Shown here in pieces: positions 49,345 to 57,721 of a stretch of 64,000 nucleotides of DNA. The notes beneath the pieces are model-generated. The model searched no databases, was not told where the DNA came from, and worked only from the letters and a program-made list of their open reading frames with translations. The stretch is from Lysobacter helvus (GTDB lineage: Bacteria > Pseudomonadota > Gammaproteobacteria > Xanthomonadales > Xanthomonadaceae). Position 1 is the first letter of the stretch; each line of letters opens with the position of its first letter. The DNA is taken from positions 2,108,001 through 2,172,000 of the forward strand of contig NZ_AP024546.1 in assembly GCF_018406645.1 (NCBI RefSeq), read 5' to 3'. Made by a program: the position numbers and the translations under genes.

Positions 49345-50466
49345 ATGCTGACCCTCGTGCTGCTGGTGGTGCTGTTCGCGCTCGTGTTCGAGTTCATCAA
49401 CGGCTTCCACGACACCGCCAACTCGATCGCGACCGTGGTTGCGACGAAGGTGCTGTCGCCGGGGCAGGCGGTGATCCTGGCCGCGGCGATGAACCTCCTC
49501 GGCGCGTTCTGGGGCACGGCGGTCGCCAAGACGATCTCGTCGGGGCTGGTGGATACCGACGTCGTGCACGTGTCCTCGCAGGTGCTGATCTGCGCGCTGC
49601 TCGGCGCGATCGCCTGGAACCTGATCACCTGGTGGCGCGGCCTGCCGTCCTCGTCGTCGCACGCGCTGATCGGCGGCCTGTGCGGCGCGGCATTGTCGGC
49701 GGCGCACAACAACTGGGGCGCGCTGATCTGGTCCAAGCTCGGCGACGGCGACTGGTCCACCAACAAGGGCCTGCTCTGGAAAGTGTTCCTGCCGATGGTG
49801 ACCTCGCCGTTCTTCGGCTTCATCCTCGGCGCGCTGATCCTGGCCATCCTCTACGCGATCATCGCCGGCATGTTCGCCGCCGGCGGTCCGCTGCGCCGCG
49901 CCTCGCGCCCGCGCTGGGTCAACGCGTTCTTCGGCAAGGCGCAGCTCGCGTCCGCCGCGTACATGGGCTTCGCGCACGGCAGCAACGATGCGCAGAAGAC
50001 GATGGGCATCATCGCGCTCGCGATCTTCGGCGCGCAGGCCACCGGCGTGCTCGACACGCTGCCGGGCTGGCTGCACTTCCTGCATCCCGATGGCGGCGAG
50101 AAGGACATCGACACCTGGATCGTCGCCACGTGCGCGCTCGTCATGGCGGCCGGCACGGCGGCGGGCGGCTGGCGCATCATCAAGACGCTGGGCCACAAGA
50201 TGGTGAAGCTGCATCCCATCGACGGCTTCGCGGCGGAAACGGCGAGCGCCACCATCCTGCTCACGGCCGCGCACTTCGGCATGCCGGTGTCGACGACGCA
50301 TTCGATCTCGACGTCGATCATGGGCGTGGGCTTCGCCAAGAACCCGCGCGCGCTGAAGATCACGGTGATCGAGCGCATCGTGTGGGCGTGGATCCTGACG
50401 ATCCCCGCGGCGGGCGGCCTGGCTTACGTGTTGTTCCGCATCGTGGAGATGCTGGGCTGGAGCTGA
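49345..50466 (+). CDS. pit: Inorganic phosphate transporter (Pit family)
   Basis: 373 residues from ATG 49345. Ten or so spans. Both PiT signature regions occur: FEFINGFHDTANSIATVVAT in the first half and GMPVSTTHSISTSIMGVGFA in the second; also SSSHALIGGLCGAAL and FAHGSNDAQKTMGIIALAIF. Low-affinity phosphate (metal-phosphate) symport with H+ by family. In one unit with the DUF47 gene. Confidence 0.94.
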   Translation: MLTLVLLVVLFALVFEFINGFHDTANSIATVVATKVLSPGQAVILAAAMNLLGAFWGTAVAKTISSGLVDTDVVHVSSQVLICALLGAIAWNLITWWRGLPSSSSHALIGGLCGAALSAAHNNWGALIWSKLGDGDWSTNKGLLWKVFLPMVTSPFFGFILGALILAILYAIIAGMFAAGGPLRRASRPRWVNAFFGKAQLASAAYMGFAHGSNDAQKTMGIIALAIFGAQATGVLDTLPGWLHFLHPDGGEKDIDTWIVATCALVMAAGTAAGGWRIIKTLGHKMVKLHPIDGFAAETASATILLTAAHFGMPVSTTHSISTSIMGVGFAKNPRALKITVIERIVWAWILTIPAAGGLAYVLFRIVEMLGWS

Positions 50467-50478
50467 CGCGGCGCTGCG

Positions 50479-50889
50479 TTACAGCAGGTCGCCGCCCGCG
50501 GACAACGCACGTTCCATCTCGTCGCCCATGCCGCCGATCTCCAGGATCAGGCGGTCCACTTCCGACGGCGACACGCAGTCGTAGGGGCGGTTCTCGCACA
50601 GTTGCAGGTAGGGCACGCCGTCGAGTTCGCCGATGGCGAGATACCCGACGCGGCTTTCCCAGTTGAACGCGAGCGCGCGGCGCGCATCCAGGCCCGTCGT
50701 CGGCGCCACCGCGGTGCTGACTCGCAGGTAGTCGCGGCCGTCGTCGTCCTGCATTTCCGACAGGAAGATCGCCTGGTGGCGCGTGCCCTGTTCCAGCGAC
50801 AACTCCACGCACATCACGTACGGCTCCGTCATCAGGATGCGGTAATCGCCACCGGCGATGTGCGTGCGGATCTGTTCGAAGTTCTGCAT
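50479..50889 (-). CDS. Hypothetical protein (YbjN-like or secretion-chaperone-like fold?)
   Basis: 136 residues from ATG 50889. Alternating strands and helices (YVMCVELSLEQGTRHQAIFL; RALAFNWESRVGYLAIGELD; LQLCENRPYDCVSPSEVDRL) suggest a YbjN/type III chaperone-like fold, by inference only. No signal or span. Divergent from the ATL gene 48 bases away. Confidence 0.68.
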   Translation of the reverse strand: MQNFEQIRTHIAGGDYRILMTEPYVMCVELSLEQGTRHQAIFLSEMQDDDGRDYLRVSTAVAPTTGLDARRALAFNWESRVGYLAIGELDGVPYLQLCENRPYDCVSPSEVDRLILEIGGMGDEMERALSAGGDLL

Positions 50890-50937
50890 TGGGGGATGTT
50901 CCGGACAGCGTAGGCCGGCGGCTATGCTAGCCCCGCC

Positions 50938-51282
50938 ATGGCCGACCTGTCTCCCGTTGATCGCATCCTTGCCGCCATCCGGGCCATTCCGCGCGGGGAA
51001 GTGGCCGGTTACGGGCACGTCGCGCGCCGCGCCGGACTGCCGGGTCGCGCGCGCATGGTCGCGCGCGTGCTGCGCGACAACACGGACCCCAAACTGCCGT
51101 GGCACCGCGTGCTGCGCTCGGATGGGCACATCGCGTTCCCACCGGATTCGGAAGGCTTCGCCGAGCAGACGCAGCGATTGCGCGCCGAAGGCGTGGACGT
51201 GCGCGATGGCCGCGTGCGCATCAGCGATTCGGTGAAGGACCTCGACGGCGACCTCGACGCGGCGCTCTGGCGCCCGCGTTAG
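50938..51282 (+). CDS. Alkyltransferase-like (ATL) protein
   Basis: 114 residues from ATG 50938. MGMT-fold DNA-binding domain: VDRILAAIRAIPRGEVAGYG, ARRAGLPGRARMVARVLRDN, then PWHRVLRSDGHIAFP. The catalytic cysteine of O6-alkylguanine methyltransferase (PCHRV) is replaced by Trp55 (PWHRV), the hallmark of ATL proteins. These bind O6-alkylguanine and recruit nucleotide excision repair. The gene overlaps the convergent oxygenase gene by 4 bases. Confidence 0.93.
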   Translation: MADLSPVDRILAAIRAIPRGEVAGYGHVARRAGLPGRARMVARVLRDNTDPKLPWHRVLRSDGHIAFPPDSEGFAEQTQRLRAEGVDVRDGRVRISDSVKDLDGDLDAALWRPR

Positions 51283-51899
51283 TTGCGGGCAGGCCTGCGG
51301 CGCAGCCACGCGGCGATGCTGTAGCGCGCGTGCGTGGACGGCAGCACTTCGTGCTCGAGTTCGCTGAGGAAGCACACGCTGCCGCTGGTGGGCGCCACGT
51401 CGACGTCGCCGGCGTCGAGCGCGAGGCGCAACGCACCGCCATCGTCGAGGCCCCATCCGGGGTTGAGGTAGGTGACGAGCGAGACCACGCGCGCGTCGTC
51501 GTCGCGGAAGCGATCGCGATGCCGCGTGTAACGCGCGCCGGCCGGATAGGCGGCGTAGTGCGCTTCCACGTGGTCCAGGCCCTGGAACAGGCGCCGGTTC
51601 AGCGCGACGCACAACGCGCCGAGCGCGCCGAGATAATCGGCCGCGGCCAGGCCCGCGCGCGGATCGTCGAGCCAGAGCGTCGCATCGCCGCGCGTGGCCG
51701 CATGGTGGGCCAGCCCGGTGCCGCGGCCGACCGAGGCGGGCACGAACGGGAGATCTTCACGCAGGCGCAGCAGGTCGGTGCGCAGGGCGGCGCTGGCGGC
51801 GTCGCCGGGGAAGCCTTGCAACCGACAGGCACCGTGCGTCCGCAATGCATCGGCGAGGGCATCGGGATCGCGGACGTCGACATCGGGCAGCAGGGACAT
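51279..51899 (-). CDS. 2OG-Fe(II) oxygenase
   Basis: 206 residues from ATG 51899. Iron ligands HxD in YTRHRDRF and distal His in ELEHEVLP; the 2-oxoglutarate arginine is in HARYSIAAWLRRR. Prolyl-4-hydroxylase (SM-20)-like pattern (VSLVTYLNPGWGLDDGGALR). Substrate cannot be read. Convergent with the ATL gene; divergent from the first rhomboid gene, 20 bases apart. Confidence 0.9.
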   Translation of the reverse strand: MSLLPDVDVRDPDALADALRTHGACRLQGFPGDAASAALRTDLLRLREDLPFVPASVGRGTGLAHHAATRGDATLWLDDPRAGLAAADYLGALGALCVALNRRLFQGLDHVEAHYAAYPAGARYTRHRDRFRDDDARVVSLVTYLNPGWGLDDGGALRLALDAGDVDVAPTSGSVCFLSELEHEVLPSTHARYSIAAWLRRRPARN

Positions 51900-51919
51900 G
51901 TCGCTATCATAGGCCCCGC

Positions 51920-52600
51920 ATGGTCCCCCGCCTGATTGCCAGCATCCCGCGCGCCGTGAAGGCGCTGCTGATCGCGAACGCCCTCGTGTTCGTGCTGCAG
52001 CTGTTCGCCAACGCGGCGTTGATGAACGTGTTCGCGTTGTGGCCGCTGCCGTTCGGCGTCGGCGGCCGTGTCGACTATCCGCCGTTCATGCCGTGGCAGC
52101 TGGTGAGCTACGCCTTCCTGCACGGCGACTTCGGGCACCTGTTCTTCAACATGCTCGCGGTGCTGATGTTCGGCGCGCAGCTGGAATACGAGTGGCGCGA
52201 GAAGCGCTTCATCACCTACTGGATGCTCTGCATCATCGGCGCGGGCGTGTGCCAGCTGCTGATGCAGACGTTCGTGTCGCCGGGCGCGGCGATCGGTGCA
52301 TCGGGCGGCGTGTATGGCCTCATCCTCGCCTTCGCGGTGAAGTACCCGCACCAGCGCGTGATGATGTTCCCGCTGCCGATCCAGATGAGCGCGCGCACGA
52401 TGGCGATCGGTTACGCCGTCGCCGCGCTGCTGTACGGCGTGTTCGGTTCGCAGGAAGGCGTGGCGCACTTCGCGCACCTGGGCGGCATGCTCACGGGCTG
52501 GATCGTGCTGCGCTACTGGCGGCAGGAGCCGCCGTTCGGGAAGTGGCGCCGGAAGAAAGTGGTGCCGAAGAAGAAATCGCACCTGCGCGTCGTGCACTGA
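51920..52600 (+). CDS. Rhomboid family intramembrane serine protease (copy 1)
   Basis: 226 residues from ATG 51920. Six spans. Catalytic serine in GASGGVYGLILAF, histidine in HFAHLGGMLTGW; FMPWQLVSYAFLHGDFGHLF gives the L1 region. Ends with a basic Lys-rich tail. Overlaps no gene but lies 12 bases before copy 2, implying an operon. A possible -10 (TATCAT) is at 51905-51910. Confidence 0.94.
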   Translation: MVPRLIASIPRAVKALLIANALVFVLQLFANAALMNVFALWPLPFGVGGRVDYPPFMPWQLVSYAFLHGDFGHLFFNMLAVLMFGAQLEYEWREKRFITYWMLCIIGAGVCQLLMQTFVSPGAAIGASGGVYGLILAFAVKYPHQRVMMFPLPIQMSARTMAIGYAVAALLYGVFGSQEGVAHFAHLGGMLTGWIVLRYWRQEPPFGKWRRKKVVPKKKSHLRVVH

Positions 52601-52612
52601 GCAAGGATCGGC

Positions 52613-53263
52613 ATGGCCTCGCGGTTTCCGCCCGTCACCAAACTCCTGCTGATCGCCAACATCGCGATCTACGCGCTGGAGTGGTTCCTGCGCGATTCGC
52701 CGATCCTGGATTCGCTTGCGCTGTGGCCGATCGGCGCGGAGCAACTCGGCGCGCCGCCGTTCATGCCGTGGCAGCTGGTGACGTATGCGTTCCTGCACGA
52801 TCCGTCGAGTCCGACGCACCTGTTGTTCAACATGTTCGCGCTGTGGATGTTCGGCGCGCCGCTGGAAGAAACGTGGGGCAGCCGGCGCCATGCGGCGTAC
52901 TACGCGATCTGCATCGTCGGGGCAGGCGTGCTGCAACTGGTCGTGGGCTGGTGGCAGCTGCAGCACGGCGCGCAGATCGGGCCGGCGATCGGTGCCTCGG
53001 GCGGCGTGTTCGGCCTGTTGCTGGCCTACGGGATGCTGTTCCCGAACAACCGCGTGATGTTGATCATTCCGCCGATCCCGATGAAGGCGCGCACGTTCGT
53101 CGTGCTGTACGGCCTCGGCGAGTTGTTCCTCGGCGTGTCGGGCTTCCAGCCCGGCGTCGCGCACTTCGCGCACCTGGGCGGCATGTTGTTCGGGTGGCTG
53201 ACGATCCGCTACTGGCGCGGCCAACCGCCGTTCGGCAGACCGAAGCCGCGCATCAACGGGTGA
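52613..53263 (+). CDS. Rhomboid family intramembrane serine protease (copy 2)
   Basis: 216 residues from ATG 52613. Same build as copy 1: PFMPWQLVTYAFLHDPSSPT, catalytic serine GASGGVFGLLLAYGML, histidine HFAHLGGMLFGW. About half identical by eye to copy 1, with an insert HGAQIGP before GASGG. Either duplicate proteases with different substrates or a heteromeric pair. Confidence 0.94.
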   Translation: MASRFPPVTKLLLIANIAIYALEWFLRDSPILDSLALWPIGAEQLGAPPFMPWQLVTYAFLHDPSSPTHLLFNMFALWMFGAPLEETWGSRRHAAYYAICIVGAGVLQLVVGWWQLQHGAQIGPAIGASGGVFGLLLAYGMLFPNNRVMLIIPPIPMKARTFVVLYGLGELFLGVSGFQPGVAHFAHLGGMLFGWLTIRYWRGQPPFGRPKPRING

Positions 53264-53278
53264 TGCGCGGCGGGTGCA

Positions 53279-55309
53279 TCACGGCCAGATCCGCACCGGA
53301 TCCTTCGACACCATCGCGCTGCCGGCCTTGCATGCATACGCTTCGCCGAAGGCGGGCAGGTTCATCAGCGGACCGTTGACGCGCCACTGGCCCGGGGCGT
53401 GCACCGTGGTGGCGGCGCGCGCCGTCGCGGCCTGCAGGCTTTCGCTCTGCGCCCAGAGGCTGGCCCAGCCTTCGAAGAAGGATTTCTGCGTGGCCGCATC
53501 GGCGGCGCTGTTGGCGTTGCGCCACGCATCCCACGCGAGTTCGAGGCCCGACAAATCGCCGAGGTTCGCATCGCGCGTCTGCGTGCCGTTGACCTTCATG
53601 CCCTTGATCGCCGGTTCGTCGAACGCGCCGTACTGCGCGACCACGCGCTGGCCGAGTGCATTCCACGCATCGTTCTCGGCGGGCGTCCACCAGTCGCGGA
53701 TCTTGCCGGAGGCATCGATCAGGCGGCCCTTGTTGTCGACCGCGTGCCCGAGTTCCATGCCGACGAGCGCACCGAACGCGCCGTACTGCGACGGGCTCGG
53801 ATCGTTGGCGTCGAACACCGGGTCCTGCAGCATCGCGGCGGTGACGATCAATCGGTTCTGCGCGATGTCGTAGGCGAGCGTTGGCTGCTGCGGCAACACA
53901 TCCCAGCGACGATCCGCGTTGCCGCGGCCGATGCGCTTCATTTCCTCGCGATGGCGCCAGGTGGAGGCGATCAGCATGTTGCCGCCGAAGCTGCCACGGC
54001 CCATCGGTTGCACGGTGTAGTCGAGGTCGCGATGCGGCGTGCCGATCTCGATCGACAGCTTGGCGAGCTTGGCCTTCGCTTCGGTCTTCGCCGACGCGCC
54101 CATCCACGGGCTGCGATCCACGGCGCGGCCAAGCGCATCGCGCACTTCACCGGCGATCTTTTCCGCGGATTGCTTCGTCGCCGCCGGCATGTAGCGCGCC
54201 GCGTATTCCTTGCCGACCATCGGGCCGGCCGCGGTGTTCATCGCGTCGAGCACCTGGCGCCAGCGTTCCGGTGGCGTGGATTGCCCGCGCAGCACGCGGC
54301 CGCGGAAGTCGAATTCCGCATCGCGCCACGCCTTGCTGAGGTAAGGCGCCATCGCGTCGCCGACATGGAAGCGCAGGTACGCCTGCCATTGCGCCGGCGG
54401 CAACGTCGCGGCCATCGCATCGAGTTGCGCGAACAGCTGCGGGTTGGCGATCGACACCGTGTCGTCGTTGATGCCCTGCGCCTTCAGGAATTCCGCGAGC
54501 TGCAGGCGCTTGTAGGTCTTGCCGAGATCCTTGCTGGCCTGTGGCGCGTAGTTGGCGCCGTAATCGCGCAACGATACGAGCGGCTTGCTGGCCTGCGCGA
54601 TGCGCGTTTCCAGGTCGATGACGAGCTTCGCATCCGCGGCCAGGCGCGCCTGCGGCGTGCCGGACAGCAACAGGATCTTCTGCACGTACGCGTCGTAGCG
54701 CGTCATCACCGCGCGCGTGTCGGCGTCGGTGCGCGTGTAGAACGCCGGATCGACGAGGCCGAGGCCGCCCTGGCTCAAATATCCGATGTGGCGGTTGAGG
54801 TCGCGCAGGTCGATGTCGGCGCCGAAGTTGAACGCGACCGGGATGCCCACCTGGTGCAGCGCGGCGATCGCCGGCGGGATGTCCTTCGCGCGCTTGATGC
54901 CGTCGATGCGCGAGAGCAGCGGTGCGACGGGATTGGCGCCGTCGCGTTCCACCGCGGCTTCGTCCAGGCCGCTGGCCCAGAAATCACCGAGCAACTTCTG
55001 CACGTTGCCCTGCGGCATGCGCATCGCGTTGTCCAGCAAATCGCGCTGCTGCTGCACGCTCTTCTCGACCAGTTCGCCCATGGCGGACGTCGCGCCCGTG
55101 GCGGGCGCGGGATGCGCCGTCAGCCACGCCGCATCGGCGACGCTGTAGAAATCGGAACAGACGGTGGCGGCGGGCGGGGCCTTCGGTTTCGCGGCGGCCT
55201 TTTTCTTCTTCGCGGCGAGCGCGTCGGAAGCGCCGGTGCCGGCGAGCAAGGCCACGACCAGGGCCATCGACAAGGGACGCAGGGAAAGGGTCTGAAGGCC
55301 TCGGGACAT
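53279..55309 (-). CDS. M13 metallopeptidase homologue lacking zinc ligands
   Basis: 676 residues from ATG 55309 (GGAAG 6 bases upstream). Signal peptide LSMALVVALLAGTGASDALA. Full M13 (neprilysin/PepO) architecture. The zinc motif, HEMIH in the downstream-located paralogue, reads MELGH here: the first His is Met518, Glu519 and His522 remain. The second motif ENIADLGG is ANLGDLSG, so the Glu ligand is Ala. Both zinc ligands lost, so probably inactive. No frameshift; the gene is maintained. Confidence 0.9.
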   Translation of the reverse strand: MSRGLQTLSLRPLSMALVVALLAGTGASDALAAKKKKAAAKPKAPPAATVCSDFYSVADAAWLTAHPAPATGATSAMGELVEKSVQQQRDLLDNAMRMPQGNVQKLLGDFWASGLDEAAVERDGANPVAPLLSRIDGIKRAKDIPPAIAALHQVGIPVAFNFGADIDLRDLNRHIGYLSQGGLGLVDPAFYTRTDADTRAVMTRYDAYVQKILLLSGTPQARLAADAKLVIDLETRIAQASKPLVSLRDYGANYAPQASKDLGKTYKRLQLAEFLKAQGINDDTVSIANPQLFAQLDAMAATLPPAQWQAYLRFHVGDAMAPYLSKAWRDAEFDFRGRVLRGQSTPPERWRQVLDAMNTAAGPMVGKEYAARYMPAATKQSAEKIAGEVRDALGRAVDRSPWMGASAKTEAKAKLAKLSIEIGTPHRDLDYTVQPMGRGSFGGNMLIASTWRHREEMKRIGRGNADRRWDVLPQQPTLAYDIAQNRLIVTAAMLQDPVFDANDPSPSQYGAFGALVGMELGHAVDNKGRLIDASGKIRDWWTPAENDAWNALGQRVVAQYGAFDEPAIKGMKVNGTQTRDANLGDLSGLELAWDAWRNANSAADAATQKSFFEGWASLWAQSESLQAATARAATTVHAPGQWRVNGPLMNLPAFGEAYACKAGSAMVSKDPVRIWP

Positions 55310-55416
55310 CGCGTACTTCCTGTCGGAAAAGTGTCGCGAGTGTAGCAAGGGGGGTGGGGCGGGCCGGATGAATGGCCGGGGCGGGGGTCACGGAATCGGA
55401 ACACGGATGGTGGCCC

Positions 55417-55446
55417 CAAAAAGAAAGCCCGGATTTCTCCGGGCTT
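55417..55446 (-). terminator. Intrinsic terminator for the M13 lipoprotein gene
   Basis: On the minus strand AAGCCCGGA, loop GAAA, TCCGGGCTT, followed by a T-rich tract (A run at 55417-55426 on the plus strand). Lies 26 bases after the stop at 55472. Confidence 0.88.
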
Positions 55447-55471
55447 CCTCCTGCATCCAGATCGACGCGAC

Positions 55472-57577
55472 TTACCAGATGACGATTTTCTTCCCGTCGC
55501 CGCGCACCATCGAATCGCCGGCCTTGCACGAGAACGCCGCGGCGAACTCCGGCATGTTCGACGGCGCCGCGATTGCGCGGAAGTTCGCCGGTGCGTGTTC
55601 GTCGGTCGCGATGCGCGACTTGAGCTCCTTGTCCGTGAAGCTGCGGCGCCACACGGTGCCGAAGTTCAGGAAGAAGCGCTGGTCGCGCGAGAGGCCGTCG
55701 GTCATCGGGTCCGGCGTGCCTTCGGTGGCCTTCTTCATCGCCGAATAGGCGACGTTGAGGCCGCCGAGGTCGGCGATGTTCTCGCCCAGCGTCAGGTTGC
55801 CGTTGACGTGCATGCCCGGGGCGGCTTCGTACGCGTTGAACTGGTCGACGATCATGCCGGTCAGGTTCTTGAAGCCCTTCGCGTCGGCGTCGGTCCACCA
55901 GTTCTCGAAGTTGCCCGTCGGCCCGAAGCGGCTGCCCTGGTCGTCGTAGCCGTGGATCATTTCGTGGCCGATCACCGCGCCGATGCCGCCGTAGTTGGTG
56001 GCGTCGTCGGCCTTGGCGTCGAAGAACGGCGGCTGCAGGATCGCGGCCGGGAAGACGATCTCGTTGCGCTGCGAGCTGTAGTACGCGTTGACCGTCTGCG
56101 GGCTCATGCCCCACTCGGTCTTGTCGACCGGCTTGCCGATCTTGCCCAGCTGCCACTTGTAGTTGAACTCGTTGGCGGCCAGCACGTTGCCGATGTAGCT
56201 GTCGCGCGAGGTCTCCAGGCCCGTCCAGTCGCGCCACTTGTCGGGGTAACCGATCTTCGGCGTGAACGCGGCCCACTTCTCCAGTGCCTTCTTCTTCGTC
56301 TCCGGGCTCATCCACGCCAGGTTCTCGATGCGGCCCTTGAGCGAGTCGCGCAGGTTCTGCACGAGCTTCTCCATGCGCGCCTTCGATTCGGCGGGGAAGG
56401 CCACCTTCACGTACATCTGGCCCAGCGCTTCGCCGGCCTGGCCGTTGAGGGTGCGCAGCACGCGCTTCCAGCGCGCCTTCATTTCCTTCTGGCCCTTGAG
56501 CTTGGCGTTGTAGAAGTCGAAGTTCTCCTGCACGAAGGCCTTCGACAGGTACGGCGAGGCCTCGTCGATCGTGTGGAAGCGCAGGTAGCTCTTCCACTGG
56601 TCGACCGGCGTGTCGGCCAGCATCTTGTCGACTTCCTTGTGGAACTCCGGCATCGCCAGCGAGAACATCTTCTGCGGCGCGACGCCCTGCGATTCGAAGA
56701 ACTTCGTCCACGGGAAGTGCGGCGTCATCTTGTCGGCGTCGGCCATCGACACCGGGTTGTAGAAGATCGACACGTCGCGCTGCATCTGCTCGCTCGACTT
56801 GGAGACCTTCGCCAGGCGCGTCTCGAACGCCATCACGTCCTTCGCCTGCTTGGCGGCGGTGGTGGCGTCGGTGCCGGACAGCTCCAGCACCTTGGCGATG
56901 TGCGCTTCGTAATCGGCGCGCTCGCCCTTGTACTTGGGATCGAAGTAGTACTCGCGATCCGGCAGGCCCAGGCCGCCCTGCGTCGCGTAGGCGATGTTGT
57001 TCGCCGAATCCTTGAAGTCCGCGTCCGAGCCGAAGCCGAACACGTAGCCTTCGCCCTTCGCAGCCGACGTGCGCAGGTAATCGGCGACGGCATCGCCGTT
57101 GGCCAGCGCGTCGATCTCCGACAGGCGGCCGGCGAGCGGCTTGATGCCCTGGGCTTCGATCTTGGCTTCGTCCATGCCGGTCGACCAGATGTCGCCGACG
57201 ATCTTCTCGACGCCGGTCGCCTTCGCATCGGCGGCGGCCTGTTCGGCCAGCTGCTGCTGCACGGCGGTGGAGCGCTCGTCGATCATCTCGAACGCGCCCC
57301 ACGAGGTGCGGTCGCCCGGGATCGCGTTGGCGGCGAGCCACTTGCCGTTGACGTAACCGTTGAAGTCGGTGCACGCGTTCTTCGACGCGTCGATTTCGTT
57401 CTTGTTGAACGACACCAGCGCCGGCAGCTTGGATTCGTCGAGGGTCAGCGCGGGCGCGGCGGCGGCGGAAGCCGGGGCGGCAGGCGCATCGGTATTGGCG
57501 GCGCCTTCTTTCTTGCACGCCGCGAGCGCGGCGACGACGGACAGGGACAGCAGCAGGACGCGGGGTGTACGGGTCAC
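55472..57577 (-). CDS. M13 family metallopeptidase, lipoprotein
   Basis: 701 residues from GTG 57577 (GGAG 6 bases upstream; a TTG at 57583 has no spacing). Lipobox LAALAAC at Cys21. M13 peptidase_N region then catalytic HEMIH (His538, Glu539, His542 in GHEMIHGYDDQGSRF) and GENIADLGGLNVAY with the third ligand. Ends CKAGDSMVRGDGKKIVIW, the usual M13 tail. Periplasmic/outer-membrane oligopeptidase by family. Active relative of the gene at 53279. Confidence 0.95.
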   Translation of the reverse strand: MTRTPRVLLLSLSVVAALAACKKEGAANTDAPAAPASAAAAPALTLDESKLPALVSFNKNEIDASKNACTDFNGYVNGKWLAANAIPGDRTSWGAFEMIDERSTAVQQQLAEQAAADAKATGVEKIVGDIWSTGMDEAKIEAQGIKPLAGRLSEIDALANGDAVADYLRTSAAKGEGYVFGFGSDADFKDSANNIAYATQGGLGLPDREYYFDPKYKGERADYEAHIAKVLELSGTDATTAAKQAKDVMAFETRLAKVSKSSEQMQRDVSIFYNPVSMADADKMTPHFPWTKFFESQGVAPQKMFSLAMPEFHKEVDKMLADTPVDQWKSYLRFHTIDEASPYLSKAFVQENFDFYNAKLKGQKEMKARWKRVLRTLNGQAGEALGQMYVKVAFPAESKARMEKLVQNLRDSLKGRIENLAWMSPETKKKALEKWAAFTPKIGYPDKWRDWTGLETSRDSYIGNVLAANEFNYKWQLGKIGKPVDKTEWGMSPQTVNAYYSSQRNEIVFPAAILQPPFFDAKADDATNYGGIGAVIGHEMIHGYDDQGSRFGPTGNFENWWTDADAKGFKNLTGMIVDQFNAYEAAPGMHVNGNLTLGENIADLGGLNVAYSAMKKATEGTPDPMTDGLSRDQRFFLNFGTVWRRSFTDKELKSRIATDEHAPANFRAIAAPSNMPEFAAAFSCKAGDSMVRGDGKKIVIW

Positions 57578-57721
57578 GGGCAACTCCGTTGGATGGGTTC
57601 GGACGGCGGAAAGGCAGCGGCCGACTCTACCGGCTGCCGGGGGGTCACAGGGGTGTCGAAGGTCATGGCCGTCACGGGGGGCCGTGTTAAGTTTTCGACA
57701 CCTTCACGAGGGGTGATCGGC

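Noticed and set aside
55595-57721. Plus-strand open frame continuing into the beta-CASP gene
   Set aside because: It lies opposite the M13 lipoprotein gene and has no recognised domain; the real start is ATG 57722.
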